A stretch of DNA of 64,000 nt. Source: Eukaryota sp. TZLM1-RC (Eukaryota > Metamonada: BaSk clade). The position numbers were made by a program, and so were the translations under genes. The stretch lies in contig JAUPSS010000006.1 in the NCBI GenBank assembly GCA_040285825.1, forward strand, positions 310,001-374,000, written 5' to 3'. Position 1 is the first letter of the stretch, and each line of letters begins with the position of its first letter. The notes beneath the pieces are model-generated. The model saw nothing but the letters and a program-made list of their open reading frames with translations, searched no databases and was not told the origin of the DNA. This document shows positions 10,310-20,600 of the stretch, in pieces.

Positions 10310-10545
10310 ATCGTAATTTCTGACTTAGGAGTTCAGTTCTGATGTGGAAAAGTTCTGAGAGGATAGGCTGGTATCAGTACCAGAACGGAGGCGGAGCATG
10401 TGTATTTATGTGGATACGAGGAGAGAAAGCACTGATGCTTTGTTTGTGAAGGACGTGAAGTATGGGAAGAGGAGTTGAGGTAAAGCAAGGGTAAGTTAGT
10501 ACAACTCAATAATCAACATTATTTTGAAATAAAATTTCAAATTCT
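10310..10545. repeat. Direct repeat of 54.35-54.565 kb
   Basis: Same orientation and nearly the same sequence as about 54350-54565, including ggataggctggtatcagtac. It continues into the ORF at 10028-10300, so the repeat is at least 450 bp long. It holds the 5' flank of that ORF, possibly its promoter. Confidence 0.85.
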
Positions 10546-11195
10546 CTATCAAATATTACAAATTCTTATATACCATTTTATACTCGCAAAAGCTTATATA
10601 ATACACAGATACTTAAGAGGTTTTACAGTTCCATAGTTTATTTTGAAATTATGCAAAATGATAGGGATTATGGTCAATGGTAATGAAAATCTACACATTA
10701 CATTCACGTTCACACACTTTAAACACTATCAGCATTGTTTTTTAGCTTAGTCGACTATACATATTCAAGACCACAGTGATTCGAACACATTCATTTTTCC
10801 AACATTATTCTTCAACATAAAAGATGAAGAAATTAGTAAAATGAGTTAACCAAAACATCACATACGTAATAATAATATCAATAAATTAAAAATGTTGTAA
10901 CCAACACATAGAATTGATTTGTAAAATTTAACAAAGATTTATGAAAGAGTTGTATGACTATTTGAAATATGTGAGATTTTAAAATAAAATTTCAAATTCT
11001 CTATCAAACACTACAGACTCTTATATACCATTTTAAACTTGCAAAAGCTTATACAATACAAACAAAAGTAAGAGGTTTTATAATTCCATAGTTTATTTTG
11101 AAGTTATCCAAAATGATAGGGATTATGGTCAATGATAATGAAAATCTACACATTACACTCACATTAACACACTTTAAACACTACTTAAACACGGC
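10540..11195. repeat. Sat-D repeat, second array
   Basis: Two copies of the Sat-D unit about 455 bp apart (aaaatgatagggattatggt near 10657 and 11112). The second ends where the TRIM-like gene ends. Confidence 0.8.
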
Positions 11196-11900
11196 TGATT
11201 CCAACAACTGAAGTTTGGTGCCTGACTGTCTAATCAAATAACCAATCAAATCATGAAGAAGTGATTGAGATTGATTAAGGTTTTCCCTCACGACAGATTC
11301 TACTTTGTCCCCTGATTGAAGTACCAAGGGGGTAATAGTAGAAGTATTGGCCTGGAACTCTTCAATTTGCTTTGTGAAGGCTTCCCTGGCTTTTGAAAAT
11401 CTCACAAGAGCTTCATGGTGTTGAGAGTGGCCATGAAGCAAGCCACAGGAATTGCACAAAGCAACCTTACACTTGGTGCAATAATGCTCGATTTCCATGT
11501 TCTTGTGGTGAGGGCATTTGGGAAGGGAGACGTTGGATCTTCCTGAGAGAGGGACGACGGTGTGAGATTGAAAGGTGTTGGGTCTTTGAAGGAAAGAAGA
11601 ACAGTCCTGGCAAAAGAAACGTTCACAATCAGCGCAGAAAAGGGTAGAAGAGGCTTGTTCGCATTCAAAGCAGGGCTCGGAAAGAGCCTCAGCTTCAATG
11701 ATGTCACGTAGAGTGAAGTTGATGCGGTGAAACATCGAGGGAATCTTCTCGCGACATTGAGGACATGTGGAGTTGTGCTTCTTCGAGGGGAGCAGACAGC
11801 GATCACGGCAGAAGCTATGACCACAGTAGGACAGTTGAACGAAGATGTATTCGGAGAGGGAGAGGAAGGACAAGGAGAGAGTTCTCCTGCCAACGGGAAA
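11181..11900 (-). CDS. TRIM-like protein (partial RING, two B-boxes, coiled coil)
   Basis: Order: the second half of a RING finger (LSYCGHSFCRDRCL ... STCPQCREKIP), a B-box 1 type segment (CFECEQASSTLFCADCERFF), a B-box 2 (CPHHKNMEIEHYCTKCKVAL ... HGHSQHH) and a helical stretch (KAREAFTKQIEEFQANTST). This is the RBCC layout of TRIM proteins, which are mostly ubiquitin ligases acting in the cytoplasm or nucleus. The first CxxC pair of the RING is not visible in this frame; an intron ending GTTGGCAG near 11895 may hide it. There is no C-terminal substrate domain. The frame ends with TAG at the Sat-D repeat, so the 3' end may be truncated. Confidence 0.75.
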   Translation of the reverse strand, partial: FPVGRRTLSLSFLSLSEYIFVQLSYCGHSFCRDRCLLPSKKHNSTCPQCREKIPSMFHRINFTLRDIIEAEALSEPCFECEQASSTLFCADCERFFCQDCSSFLQRPNTFQSHTVVPLSGRSNVSLPKCPHHKNMEIEHYCTKCKVALCNSCGLLHGHSQHHEALVRFSKAREAFTKQIEEFQANTSTITPLVLQSGDKVESVVRENLNQSQSLLHDLIGYLIRQSGTKLQLLESAVFK

Positions 11901-12148
11901 GAAAAGAGATACTTGCTGTGAATGGGAGAGAAAAGTATAGTAGTGAAAGTGGTGTAAAACAGATATCTTCACTATAGCTTCCAATGTGACAAACAGACAT
12001 GTGAGATGACAATTTATTACAACAATAAAGGTCAACACTACTGAACCAATAACATATAAGCCTAATTAGAGACTGAAAGAACTACAACAGAGTACAACAG
12101 AAAAAACACAGTACAACAGAAACATCACCATTTTTTATCTTACAAGGA

Positions 12149-12720
12149 ATGAGTTTCGTACATCAACCAAACCTGGAAATCTCACACTTCTCTGCCGGTA
12201 GAGAACCCAATTGGACAGTAACAAACCACTTACTAAACCTCTGTAGTACTGCTGCTAGAGGTTTAGTGAGTGGAATTTTATTGTGGTCATATAGGAACGA
12301 CAGAGTTCAAACTATGATCACAATGAAAAACTTGACTTACCAAGGAACACTCTCCGGTACCACCACAATTCAGGTTTTGAATCAGTCTTCTTGGGTCATT
12401 CCCCATGACTCCCTTCCCATTATAAAAACAGCAGATTGGGAATCTACGCGACACTTACGTAAACTCAAAGCCAATTACTCTAACACATACAGACGTAGGC
12501 TCGAGAAATCTGTTCTCGAATATGCTGAAAAAGAAGAATCCCTCCCGCCTCATGTCCCTGCTCAGAATCCCGTGAACCTGGTAGCTCCTTATTTAAGCCA
12601 TACCGGTAGAGAATCCGTCTCCCGCTATGTAGAAGCTTTAAAGTTTACGCGATGTTGCCTTACATTCCGTACACCATCGCCCCAATTGTTCTAGAAACTT
12701 TCGAGATTTGCCACATTTCC
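12149..12720 (+). pseudogene. Gypsy gag N-terminal fragment
   Basis: Starts MSFVHQPNLEISHFSAGREP at an ATG. From about codon 50 (RNDRVQTMITMKNLT) to LEKSVLEYAEKE it is nearly identical to 55650-55915 on the other strand. It then jumps to a different gag region and, in a shifted frame, IAPIVLETFEI. Internally deleted element; the rest of its coding sequence is missing up to the integrase tail at 13020. Confidence 0.65.
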
Positions 12721-12839
12721 CTCGTGAAAATGTGGCTTCAATACCACATTTTCCCAAGCTTTTAATGAAAAAGTAAGCACCTTTAACGGACAGATTGCTC
12801 AATACAGTGATCTTGTAGATCAAATGTTAAAAGTGTGTT

Positions 12840-13204
12840 TTTATTACTAATTAACTAATTGCAGAAATGTAAAGATGCCATTCAAGCCTTAACAGAAGTG
12901 CACAAGAACCCAAATCTGGAATCTACAGAAAAAATTACAACATTATTACACAAGACTGATGATGTTTTTTCAGGAATCCAAGAATGTGTTGAACAAATGT
13001 TTGATACAGGGTATATTTGAGCTCCCCTCCTTTCTTATGATCGGATCAAGAGACCGAGAAGCGTATAAAGACTTCATCAAGACTTCGAAAGCACGTAACC
13101 GTACTAAATCCGCTCCTCCCAGGAAGCGTTCCAATATCACTACCTCACCTCCTGTGACTAGAGCTTCCAGGGCTCGTCGCTCGAAAAAGAGGAAAAGGCA
13201 GTGT
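12840..13204 (+). pseudogene. Integrase/chromodomain C-terminal tail
   Basis: The last 55 codons read REAYKDFIKTSKARNRTKSA through TRASRARRSKKRKRQC. This is the basic tail after the chromodomain of the copy at 53333-53500. Everything between gag and this tail is lost. Its TAG stop overlaps the first bases of the LTR. Confidence 0.7.
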
Positions 13205-13379
13205 TAGTCTTGAATAGTATTTATAGCCAATAGTTTAGTTTATTTAGTATCCGCCCTATAGTATACGAAGAGAGAATACAATTCCTCTTTGTAATAAATT
13301 TCATTACATTTACATTGTATGTCGCAATCTAACGAGCCAAGACCATCAACTACACTCTGAAATAGTGTATAGACTAACA
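13202..13379 (+). repeat. Solo-type 178-bp LTR
   Basis: Begins TGTTAGTCTTGAATAG and ends TATAGACTAACA, giving the TG...CA ends and a TGTTAG/CTAACA inverted terminus expected of an LTR. It directly follows the pol stop, as a 3' LTR should. A related but 3'-truncated copy is at 53166-53336 on the minus strand. Confidence 0.7.
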
Positions 13380-13386
13380 ATTAATC

Positions 13387-13641
13387 TCAATTAATGCTCG
13401 GTTTCTCTTTTGTTGTTTTTGTTGCGGTAGCGACAGTGGGATTGATATGGAGGCCTCCGATTTCTGTGATAGCTTTTTCAGAGGCGTCAGTGTAAATTAG
13501 GATGTTGCTATTGGAGTCTGGAAGGACCAGAGATAGACTATTGATGATCATATCTTTGATGTTCTGGAAATTCTTTAATTCATCTGGGTTTGTTACAGAG
13601 GAGGTCCAAGCAATCTTTTCAAGTTTATCAATAATTACCAA
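13387..13641 (-). pseudogene. Gypsy reverse transcriptase/RNase H junction fragment
   Basis: Reads ELKNFQNIKDMIINSL, LVLPDSNSNILIYTDASEKA, EIGGLHINPTVATA. TDAS is the first catalytic region of RNase H. Abutted head-on against the LTR, so a different element from the one at 12149-13379. Confidence 0.7.
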
Positions 13642-13773
13642 TTGTTCAGTATTTGATCATTTAGTATATCTTTGCAAGATCTATAACAATATGTGACATG
13701 TGCTACAACATCTCGTTAGGTATGAATCACGTTAGGATGAACATGTGATTGGAGAAAACCAATTTCTTGTTTC

Positions 13774-14151
13774 ATGCCTCCTAAAACTACCAAAACGACT
13801 TCAACTCCCCCTCTTAAGAAGGCTAATGTTAACCAATCCAATAAAGAAGCAGTCTCTGAATCTGTATCTGAAACTGTGGCTGAACCCAACTTCTGCCACT
13901 TGCAAAAAGATAAGTTGTTAGTCAGTGATAAACAACTTGATTTTTCAAAATATCTGAAACGTAAAAATCGGCTAGTAACCAGAAGCACCACTGATTCGAT
14001 GTATATCATTGAAGAAGTCAAAGACTCGTTATTTGTCAGCACTAATCTCCATGATGGTCCTGCTCAAGAATCAGATATCATTGATATTGTTACATGGTAC
14101 CATCAAGCTGAAGCTCCACAGAAGCGAGGTATATTGGTGGCTGATGAAAGT
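13774..14151 (+). CDS. Small 126-aa protein, MPPK family
   Basis: ATG 13774, starting MPPKTTKTTSTPPLKKANV, then a Glu/Ser-rich stretch (SNKEAVSESVSETVAEP) and a C-terminus DIIDIVTWYHQAEAPQKRG. A related C-terminus lies at 31345-31438, and the N-terminus recurs at 36530-36633 and 61510-61612 on the minus strand, fused there to a reverse transcriptase fragment. So this is a small multicopy gene linked to that retroelement, perhaps an ORF1-like protein. An ORF on the opposite strand starts at the same CATG. Confidence 0.5.
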
Positions 14152-14154
14152 TAG

Positions 14155-14800
14155 TGGCAATGGCGAATCTGTATTCATCACCATTTTTAACTCCCTTTGT
14201 GACGATGATAATTACGATGAAAAATATTGTTATATTGAAAATTATATTAAACTATTCTTTTGCCATTTATTTGATTATGGATTGAAGTTTAAAATCAATC
14301 ATTGTTGTGCTTTTCAACAAGAACATATTTTGCTTTGTGGATGGATTTGTTGCTACATTGTTCCGAGATTGGTCCAAGGTTTTCACCAATAATAGTCAAC
14401 TTGAGACAATTTTTGGCTGTTATTAACCGATTTAAAAATCTATTCCAACTCCACAGCAAGCTTTTCTACGAGAATGATATTGTGCCTTTGCTTCCTGATG
14501 ATACTTCCAACCTTCTTCCTGTTTCTTCTACTAATAGTTCTCCACATACTCGTTGTCATTGTTGTTCTCAAGATTCTACTTCTCACGTTCCTGTTACTAT
14601 CATCAAGAACTATCAAGTGAATGCAAATGTGTCAATATCTACAATAGTGTTCATGTCACTTACAAGGATGAAGATTTACCAACTGGCTCCTTTGCATTCA
14701 ATCTCCGAGATTTAAATTCAGAAAGGTTTTGGGCTTTGCATTTTTCAGATCACTGTTGTGATGCATGGGTATGTATTATAATAGTAGCCCTCAACTAACT
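14155..14800 (+). CDS. Hypothetical Cys-rich coding region, several frames
   Basis: Three open stretches in succession: GNGESVFITIFNSLCDDD, then RQFLAVINRFKNLFQLHSKL and HTRCHCCSQDSTSHVPV, then NIYNSVHVTYKDEDLPTG and SDHCCDAW before a GTATGT donor. They need tiny introns or one-base corrections to join. A 22-nt GT-AG segment (14133-14154) could even connect it to the upstream MPPK frame, but a related copy of that C-terminus reads through the site. Not recognised. Confidence 0.35.
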
Positions 14801-15078
14801 ACAGATTTCATTCACCTTTACATTTGGATCCTGCTGTGTTTCCGTCTCCTCGATCTTGCTGTCCATCTCCTCGATCTGTCTCTCCATCTCCTCTATCTTT
14901 GATACCCTTTGTCTCTCCGTCTTATTTATATCTTATATAATTTATATCTTACTTAATTTAAGACGGTTTTGATTTGAGAAGGTTTTTTATTTTAAGAAGG
15001 TTTTTTATTTAAGAAGGTTTTAATTTAAGACGGTTTTCTTATGAAGTATCTAAAATATCTGATATAAGTTATCACTCG
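14801..15078. other. Low-complexity stretch
   Basis: Repeats of tctcctcgatc / tctccatctcc (14850-14920) read PSPRSCCPSPRS-like in one frame and could be a 3' exon of the preceding region. They are followed by repeats of aagaaggttttttatttaag (14975-15040). No separate gene. Confidence 0.5.
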
Positions 15079-15540
15079 GTGATCCCATCACATTGTTTCA
15101 ACAATCAAAACCTATTAGATAAAAAATTCAATGAGTTAATTGCTGTAGATCGTAGTAAAGAATTTTCATTTCGGTTTCCTTCGGTGAAGACTATTGGAAC
15201 ATCAATTGTGGCTGCTGAATTCATAACCCGAAATACGGTGATATGTCGGTTAAATGGCATATTTGTGGACAAATCAATACTTGATGTACAAAATAGTATT
15301 TTGATTCCCGCATATAGACTTAACTCTATGGACACCTACAAGTTATGTATGAAAATCATCCAAGATTCAAAATATCAGTTTTTGTTTCAACAAACCTCTC
15401 AATCCGGTGCTCCTAGTTGTCGCCTGGTTTGGGTGAATGAGGACGAGAAATCACTTCCACTACGAGGATTCAAGAAGGTGTTGTTTCTAACATCCCTGTT
15501 GTTTGTGGTGTTCAATTATTTGTGGAAAATGTAGAATTAT
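15079..15540 (+). CDS. SET-like domain fragment, N-terminal half
   Basis: About 150 codons without ATG. The stretch KTIGTSIVAAEFITRNTVIC, then RLNGIFVDKS resembles the first SET strands (G-x-G-v-x-A ... I ... t-V-I ... y-x-G). The glycines are partly replaced. The C-terminal half of a SET domain occurs separately at 47520-47880. Whether the two belong to the same gene family cannot be settled from sequence alone. SET domains transfer methyl groups from S-adenosylmethionine to lysine. Confidence 0.35.
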
Positions 15541-15589
15541 AATGCAATATCCCGCTGCTGAACGTAAAGACACATTTAAAGCACTATCC

Positions 15590-15835
15590 CGCTGATGTTT
15601 TCAAAAAGTTTAATTGTCAGATGGAAGCAACATTATGGCTGGACCAACAGTGTGATACTTCATACATAGACGAAAGTGACTACATGTCCAGTAACTACCG
15701 AGAACCAGCAGTGGTTATGCTCAAGAGGATTTGAAAACAATGAATGAAGAGAATTGGTATTTTTGCTATGTCATGAACCAATGGCATACTCGATTAGGAG
15801 GACGCGAAAAACCTTTAGGCATAAACGCAGTAAGT
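15590..15835 (+). CDS. Hypothetical exon-like frames
   Basis: MEATLWLDQQCDTSYIDESD from an ATG near 15620, and in a second frame GYAQEDLKTMNEENWYFCYV ending in a GTAAGT donor at about 15830. They look like exons of one gene downstream of the SET-like part, but no clean in-phase join was found. Confidence 0.3.
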
Positions 15836-15884
15836 TGTCAATAAGAAACCCTAATTAATAGATAGATAACAATGTAAACATTAA

Positions 15885-16065
15885 ACCTAAAAAAATCCAA
15901 AAACATGTAGACTATACAGACACATGTAATCAGATCTTTCTTGACCGTAATCAGCTTCAAACAGTTGAAATTTGAATGATTGATGATTACTCAGTCATTT
16001 ATGTATTTATTGATAAAGACTCAAAATAAAGAGAATTACTCTCAATATTTGGTAGAGACTCCAAT
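15885..16065 (-). repeat. Rep-C repeat, copy 2
   Basis: Contains catgtagactatacagacac (15904-15924) and the block coding for the Rep-C C-terminus on the minus strand. About 180 bp retained. Confidence 0.8.
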
Positions 16066-16239
16066 AAATAAACCATAATTAGATTCGTGCTGATCAATAT
16101 CAAAATCAGTAATAGTGATTGATAAATGAGAAAACAATTAATTGAAACTAAATAAAAAAAATTTCCAGAATAATTGTTAAAAGAAGTGGTGATAACTACA
16201 AAAAAATAACACAAAAAAGAAAAAAAGAAGCAAAAAATG

Positions 16240-16640
16240 TCCGACATGTTGGCATCCAACAACCCAACACCAAAGTTCAATAGGTACATCCGTCCGGGTT
16301 CGAGTCCCGGTGTGCGACTTTTGATTCCAAGTCTAGATTTAAACATGGATATGGATCGGTACTGGTGGCGGAAAGCAATGAAAAAAGAATTGCAGAGAGT
16401 CTATTCGGGTACTGATACCACTCTCTTACCCCAAATGAGAGAGACGATACGGAGATCGCAAGGAAGGGATGAGAGACTTTGAGGGTAGAGTTCTCAGTGA
16501 AGAAGAGATGTAGTACTGTTGAGAGGTAAGCAAGAGAGAGATTACAATCATCAAAAAGTGTGAAGATACCAACCATAAGCGTCTACTGTGACTAGTAAAC
16601 GACGGAAAGGGCTAAGTGTGCATGGGATTAGAAATATCAC
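16240..16640 (+). repeat. tRNA-headed SINE, family A, copy 1
   Basis: The head (16240-16317, 78 nt) is tRNA-like: the T arm ccgggttcgagtcccgg (16294-16310) is a perfect 5-bp stem with a 7-nt loop and serves as a pol III B box. The ends tccgaca and tgtgcga pair at five of seven positions. The body of about 300 bp ends with the family tail gggctaagtgtgc. Copies: 30900-31340, 39825-40180, 44930-45366, and a tail at 40865-40955. Confidence 0.7.
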
Positions 16641-16839
16641 TACTTAATGAAAGGGTGTCATCATGGAGGATGAAAATCAAAATTGCAAAGTCAATTTGCA
16701 TTTTAATTCTGTGATTTGCATTTGAAGTGGATAAATTCCTTTTGTAGCCACTTTTTAACAAACTCCTTAGGATATCATTTTCTAGCATCCCCGATGATGT
16801 TGACCCATTCACTATGCCACATTCTCAATTCATTGATAT

Positions 16840-16965
16840 CATCATTACGTAATGTGATATTTTTGTTATCTCATTTTACTAATTTTTTCATCTTTTATGT
16901 TGGAAAAATGAATGTGTTCGAATCACCGTGGTCTTGAATATGTATAGTCGAATATGTTAAAAGGT
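16840..16965 (-). repeat. Sat-D partial copy
   Basis: Inverted fragment of the Sat-D unit, with gtggtcttgaatatgtatag and the gaatgtgttcgaatcac word. Confidence 0.7.
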
Positions 16966-16989
16966 ATAAAGGTACACTAGTAATTAATC

Positions 16990-17400
16990 TATCAAGGATA
17001 TATCAAATGGAGGTTCAGCAAACCACTCCTGCTCTTCATTATCTTCATCTTCTACACCCTCATTATCCCAGTCATTACCCATTTCGTACACTTCTTCACT
17101 GTAGATCATCGTAGTCTTCATCATCTACAGATAAAGAAGCTACTACTAAACCAATAAGGTCTACTGCTAGTACCTTCCTTCACCAATTTCACGTTGTCGT
17201 CAATGAAAACCAGATTTTTCAATCTTTCAGCGTTCAATCGGTTCCTCTTCGGTGTGGATTGCTTCAAACACAGACCAATTTCTCTAACAGGCAAAAGCAG
17301 ACGCTACTTGTGCTAATGATCGTTGCGCCACATATTGAAGGGTCACATATCCAAAAGTTGCCCACCACTAAGTTATAACTACTCTTCACTGGATCGGTGA
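16990..17400 (-). pseudogene. hAT transposase C-terminal dimerisation domain
   Basis: Reads WWATFGYVTLQYVAQRSLAQ, then FAC, a TAG, and RNWSVFEAIHT; after a one-base shift, RNRLNAERLKNLVFI and DDNVKL. This is the hAT C-terminal signature in which (C)ERNWS, IHTKKRNRL and the final LVxxxxN are conserved. The conserved Glu before RNWS is replaced by TAG. An acidic tail follows (SEEVYEMGNDWDNEG, EDEDNEEQEWFAEPPF) after further frame changes. The DDE-containing N-terminal part is absent. Confidence 0.75.
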
Positions 17401-17485
17401 TAATTGGCGATTGTAATCGGTAATTTTGGACATTCCGGTATTACCATAACTAAAAAGTTATACGAGTTCAAAAAGTGTACTAGGT

Positions 17486-17725
17486 ATGACTTTGCTGTTA
17501 CCCAAGATCAAGAAAGAACCTCCCCTCAAGGTTAATGATGATTCCCACAATGGGCATATTGTTATCGAGTCTGTTTCGAATGCTCAACAACAGATAGCAA
17601 CACTGGATATTGCACATGACCCTATTCGTGAATTGTCCAAAAAAATACACAATCTCAGCAATTGTCAAACAACTGTATTCTATGTAGATGCAATTTTTTA
17701 TGTTTACAATAATGAAAACACATAA
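17486..17725 (+). CDS. Hypothetical 79-aa ORF
   Basis: ATG 17486; MTLLLPKIKKEPPLKVNDDS, then DIAHDPIRELSKKIHNL. No recognised domain. Could be an exon. 17726-18090 contains no gene I can support. Confidence 0.3.
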   Translation: MTLLLPKIKKEPPLKVNDDSHNGHIVIESVSNAQQQIATLDIAHDPIRELSKKIHNLSNCQTTVFYVDAIFYVYNNENT

Positions 17726-18116
17726 CGAAAATAAAAAAACAATATTAGAAAAAGATTATTTGAAAATGTAAGAACATTAAAACTAAGAGGGACTATACTC
17801 CCGTACGATATTCCCGTCGTGTTCCCGTCGCAGGTTGTTGAATAAACTGGAGGAAAAAATATATCAGAAAAGTGTTGTTTTTTTCAATAATGTATTTCAC
17901 GTGTGTTATCACTAGTGAAATAGACCACTCAATCCCCTTATCTTGAGGTTGTTTCTAATGTTTTCCAAACCTTTGATTCAACTGGAGAGCTGTTTACCAA
18001 ATGCTTTTCCTGCTACCTCGATTTAGGGTTTAGATGTATTGGTTCAACTGTATCAGAAATTAAAAAGGGTAAGAAGGTCGTATATTATTTACGTATCAGG
18101 ATTATCACAGTGGTGT

Positions 18117-19689
18117 TTACATTTTAATAATATTATGGATAGCCAAACAAAACAGCAAAGGGCCAAGAGGATCACCTTGTTTCACACCAGAAGAAGATTT
18201 AAGGGTAAAGGAGTCAAAAATTAAGTCTGATTTTTTTCCATAAAATAAATAAAAATATGCAGAAAGTTCAGGAAAATCTTGAAGAAGCACATCAAAAATA
18301 CAATTACGTTTCACAGAATTGAAAGCATTTTTGAAATCCAAATTGAAAATATATTGATGTTGTTGATTATTGAAAAAAACATCTGAAGTCATTGAAGCAA
18401 CAGAAGCACCTTCAATAGTTTTTATACCAAATTGGAAAGGCTTCAAAAAGTCCCTTGCTTTAGTAGAAATTCTGTTAAAAATAAGCGAAGAAAGCAATCT
18501 GGTTAATGACTCTCCAATAGCAATTGGTCTAACTCCATCAGGTTTGTCACCTTTACCAGGTTTAACTAAAGCAACTAAACGGGCAGCAGTCAATTCAGGC
18601 GGAGGAACATAATTCATACACATTAAATTTTGAAAATAGGAAGCAAGATCCTCAAAAATTTCAGGAGCATTTTTACAGGCAGTTTTCAACAAATCAAAGG
18701 AAATGCCTGAAGGACCAGCAGCTTTTCCTTTTGGTAATTTAGCAACGGCATTCAATACTTCTTGAGCCTGAAATGGATTTTCGAGCCAATATTGACAAAT
18801 AGAAGGCTTACTGGGGCAAAAATTTTCAGCTGGATGGAGGGATTTCAATTTTTCAACAGTTTCGAGATTGTTATCAGCCAGTTTTCCAGAAAAAATATTT
18901 TTTAATCCGCTTCCATATCTACCTCGCAAAAACAATTTTCTTGCTTGAAAAGATGAATTAGCTTTTCTCTGTTTTGGTTTGTAATTAATTTTCTTCTTAT
19001 TCTTTTTGGCAAAGAATTTCCAAAATCTTGTTATGTTCCATTTGTTTAATTTCAATTGCGAAGAAAAAGAACGCATTTCCATTGACATAGGAACAGAACT
19101 GGCAGGACTGACCTCTATAGGAATTTTAACAGGTGCACGAAGAGAATCACTTGTTTGACAGTCAAAACAAAACAAAAGAGGGCGACCATTAGAAGAATTA
19201 GAGAGGAACTTTTTGCAAAAAGGACAATTATGCTTCAAGACATTATCCGTAGGATCAGGGGCAACAGTTTTTGGTAAATGAGTTTGATCAATATTTAAAT
19301 CATAATTAACATCATCAGCAGAAACATTGGGAACAGGAGGAAGATTCAGTTCGGATGGCGTTTGCAAACTATTAACAATAGAAATATTGGTTTTCAGTCT
19401 CATTTTGTCAGTAATAATATCAGGACATTTTCTAATGTTATGACCAACCTTGCCACATTTGGAACAGGTATGTCCTCTTTTTTGCACTTTTTCAGGCGTA
19501 ATAACAGGGGCATCACACAAAGACAAAAAATCTTTTTTAAAAATTTTCAAATTTTTTTTGAGAAGAATTTCGAGCATAGCTTGAAGGGTGGGGAGAGTGG
19601 AGAAGTGAAGGGGATGAGCTTGATCTGATGGGTAGAATCTTTGCTTGGGCGTTCCAATCAGTATCAGAGTCACTATCAGTCAATGGCAT
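18117..19689 (-). pseudogene. Non-LTR-type reverse transcriptase with CCHC knuckle, 3'-truncated
   Basis: The likely start is ATG 19689 (MPLTDSDSDTDWNAQAK), with a frame change near 19580. Then a zinc knuckle CSKCGKVGHNIRKC at about residue 75, a CxxC...C segment (CPFCKKFL ... LFCFDC), a basic linker, and polymerase motifs: LPKGKAAGPSGISFDLL, RPIAIGESLTRLLSSL, NLDFKNAFNSVKRN (first catalytic Asp), GVKQGDPLGPLLFCLAIH. It stops at 18117 just before the catalytic YMDD motif, at a junction with unrelated DNA. The YMDD and thumb part is found upstream in the tandem array. Confidence 0.8.
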
Positions 19690-20174
19690 CGTTTTGGCAA
19701 AGACACAGTACAACTTAGACGCCGTGACAGAAAGTGAAATATGAGAGGGTTGACCAGGGGAGGGAGAAAAAAAACTCCTAAAATTGGAAAAAATTATGGA
19801 AAATTATTTAATATTGTTCATATTGGAGTAAAATATTTTTGAACTAAATAAATAAAAATATGAAGGGAAATTACATATGTGGAAATCTGAATTTGAGTCA
19901 CGAATTTTATTTCTTGCTTTTATTTCGTTGATGCTAGACGAAGTATCACAAAAAGCAAATATGCCAATCAACCGGTAAACCCAAATGCTGAGGTCTACGA
20001 ATATAAAGGTTGTAGATTGTTTCTTGTGTCTAAAAGGTTTATCGAGATACATGAATAAGTTTTTATTTGCTACAATGGCCCTGGAATAATAATGGTTCTT
20101 TCTACTTTAGTCATCACATAATTAAACCTTGAGTTAATAATTTTACCACCTCTTCTTTGGATAATGAAGAACAG

Positions 20175-20600
20175 TTATATCCTTTGTTGTGTTCTCTTAT
20201 CTTTTTGTTCTTCTTCCATTCGTCGATGAACTAATACTTTTGGCAACCAATTATTTGAATTTCCTGGGGTAATTAATTCAATAGCAATGTCTCCATCAAT
20301 TACTTTTTCAATTTTTTCAATTTGCCATTCTCCATCAAAATAGTGGAAATTATTCTTCAAGTAAAAACCATTTCTTTCAGGTAATCCAAAGACGTGATGC
20401 TGACGTAAGAATTCTCTCAATTCTGGCCATCTATCTGATATTACTACATCCTTCAACATTTCAACAGGAACTTCTTGTTGTTCTTTTAATGTTTGATATT
20501 TCCTCTCCAAAAAGTCTAGACAAACTAATTTCAATAATACAATAATTAATTTATCAAATAACTGTAAATGATGCAAATGGTCAAATAGAGGCTACAATTC
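20175..20600 (-). pseudogene. Probable helicase C-terminal piece, unit 1
   Basis: 133 codons: LQLFDKLIIVLLKLVCLDFL, SDRWPELREFLRQHHVFGLP, NGFYLKNNFHYFDGEWQIEK. The pattern (FDxL helix, a helical spacer, then GFYL...Y.DGEW strands) resembles the region after motif VI of large-DNA-virus D6/D11-type helicases, whose N-terminal part lies upstream at 26612-27775. An acceptor-like TTTACAG stands just before the second Leu. The link is an inference from layout. Confidence 0.4.

Noticed and set aside
11402-11893. A 163-codon minus-strand frame and several plus-strand frames over the TRIM-like gene.
   Set aside because: They are other-frame shadows; only the frame with the B-box cysteines shows a recognisable domain.
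16240-16317. A functional tRNA gene.
   Set aside because: The T arm is perfect but the acceptor has two mismatches and the D and anticodon arms do not fold well; the 3' side continues into a SINE body shared with other copies.
17007-17378. A 123-codon plus-strand frame with one internal TAG.
   Set aside because: It is antisense to the hAT transposase tail, whose protein signature is clear on the minus strand.
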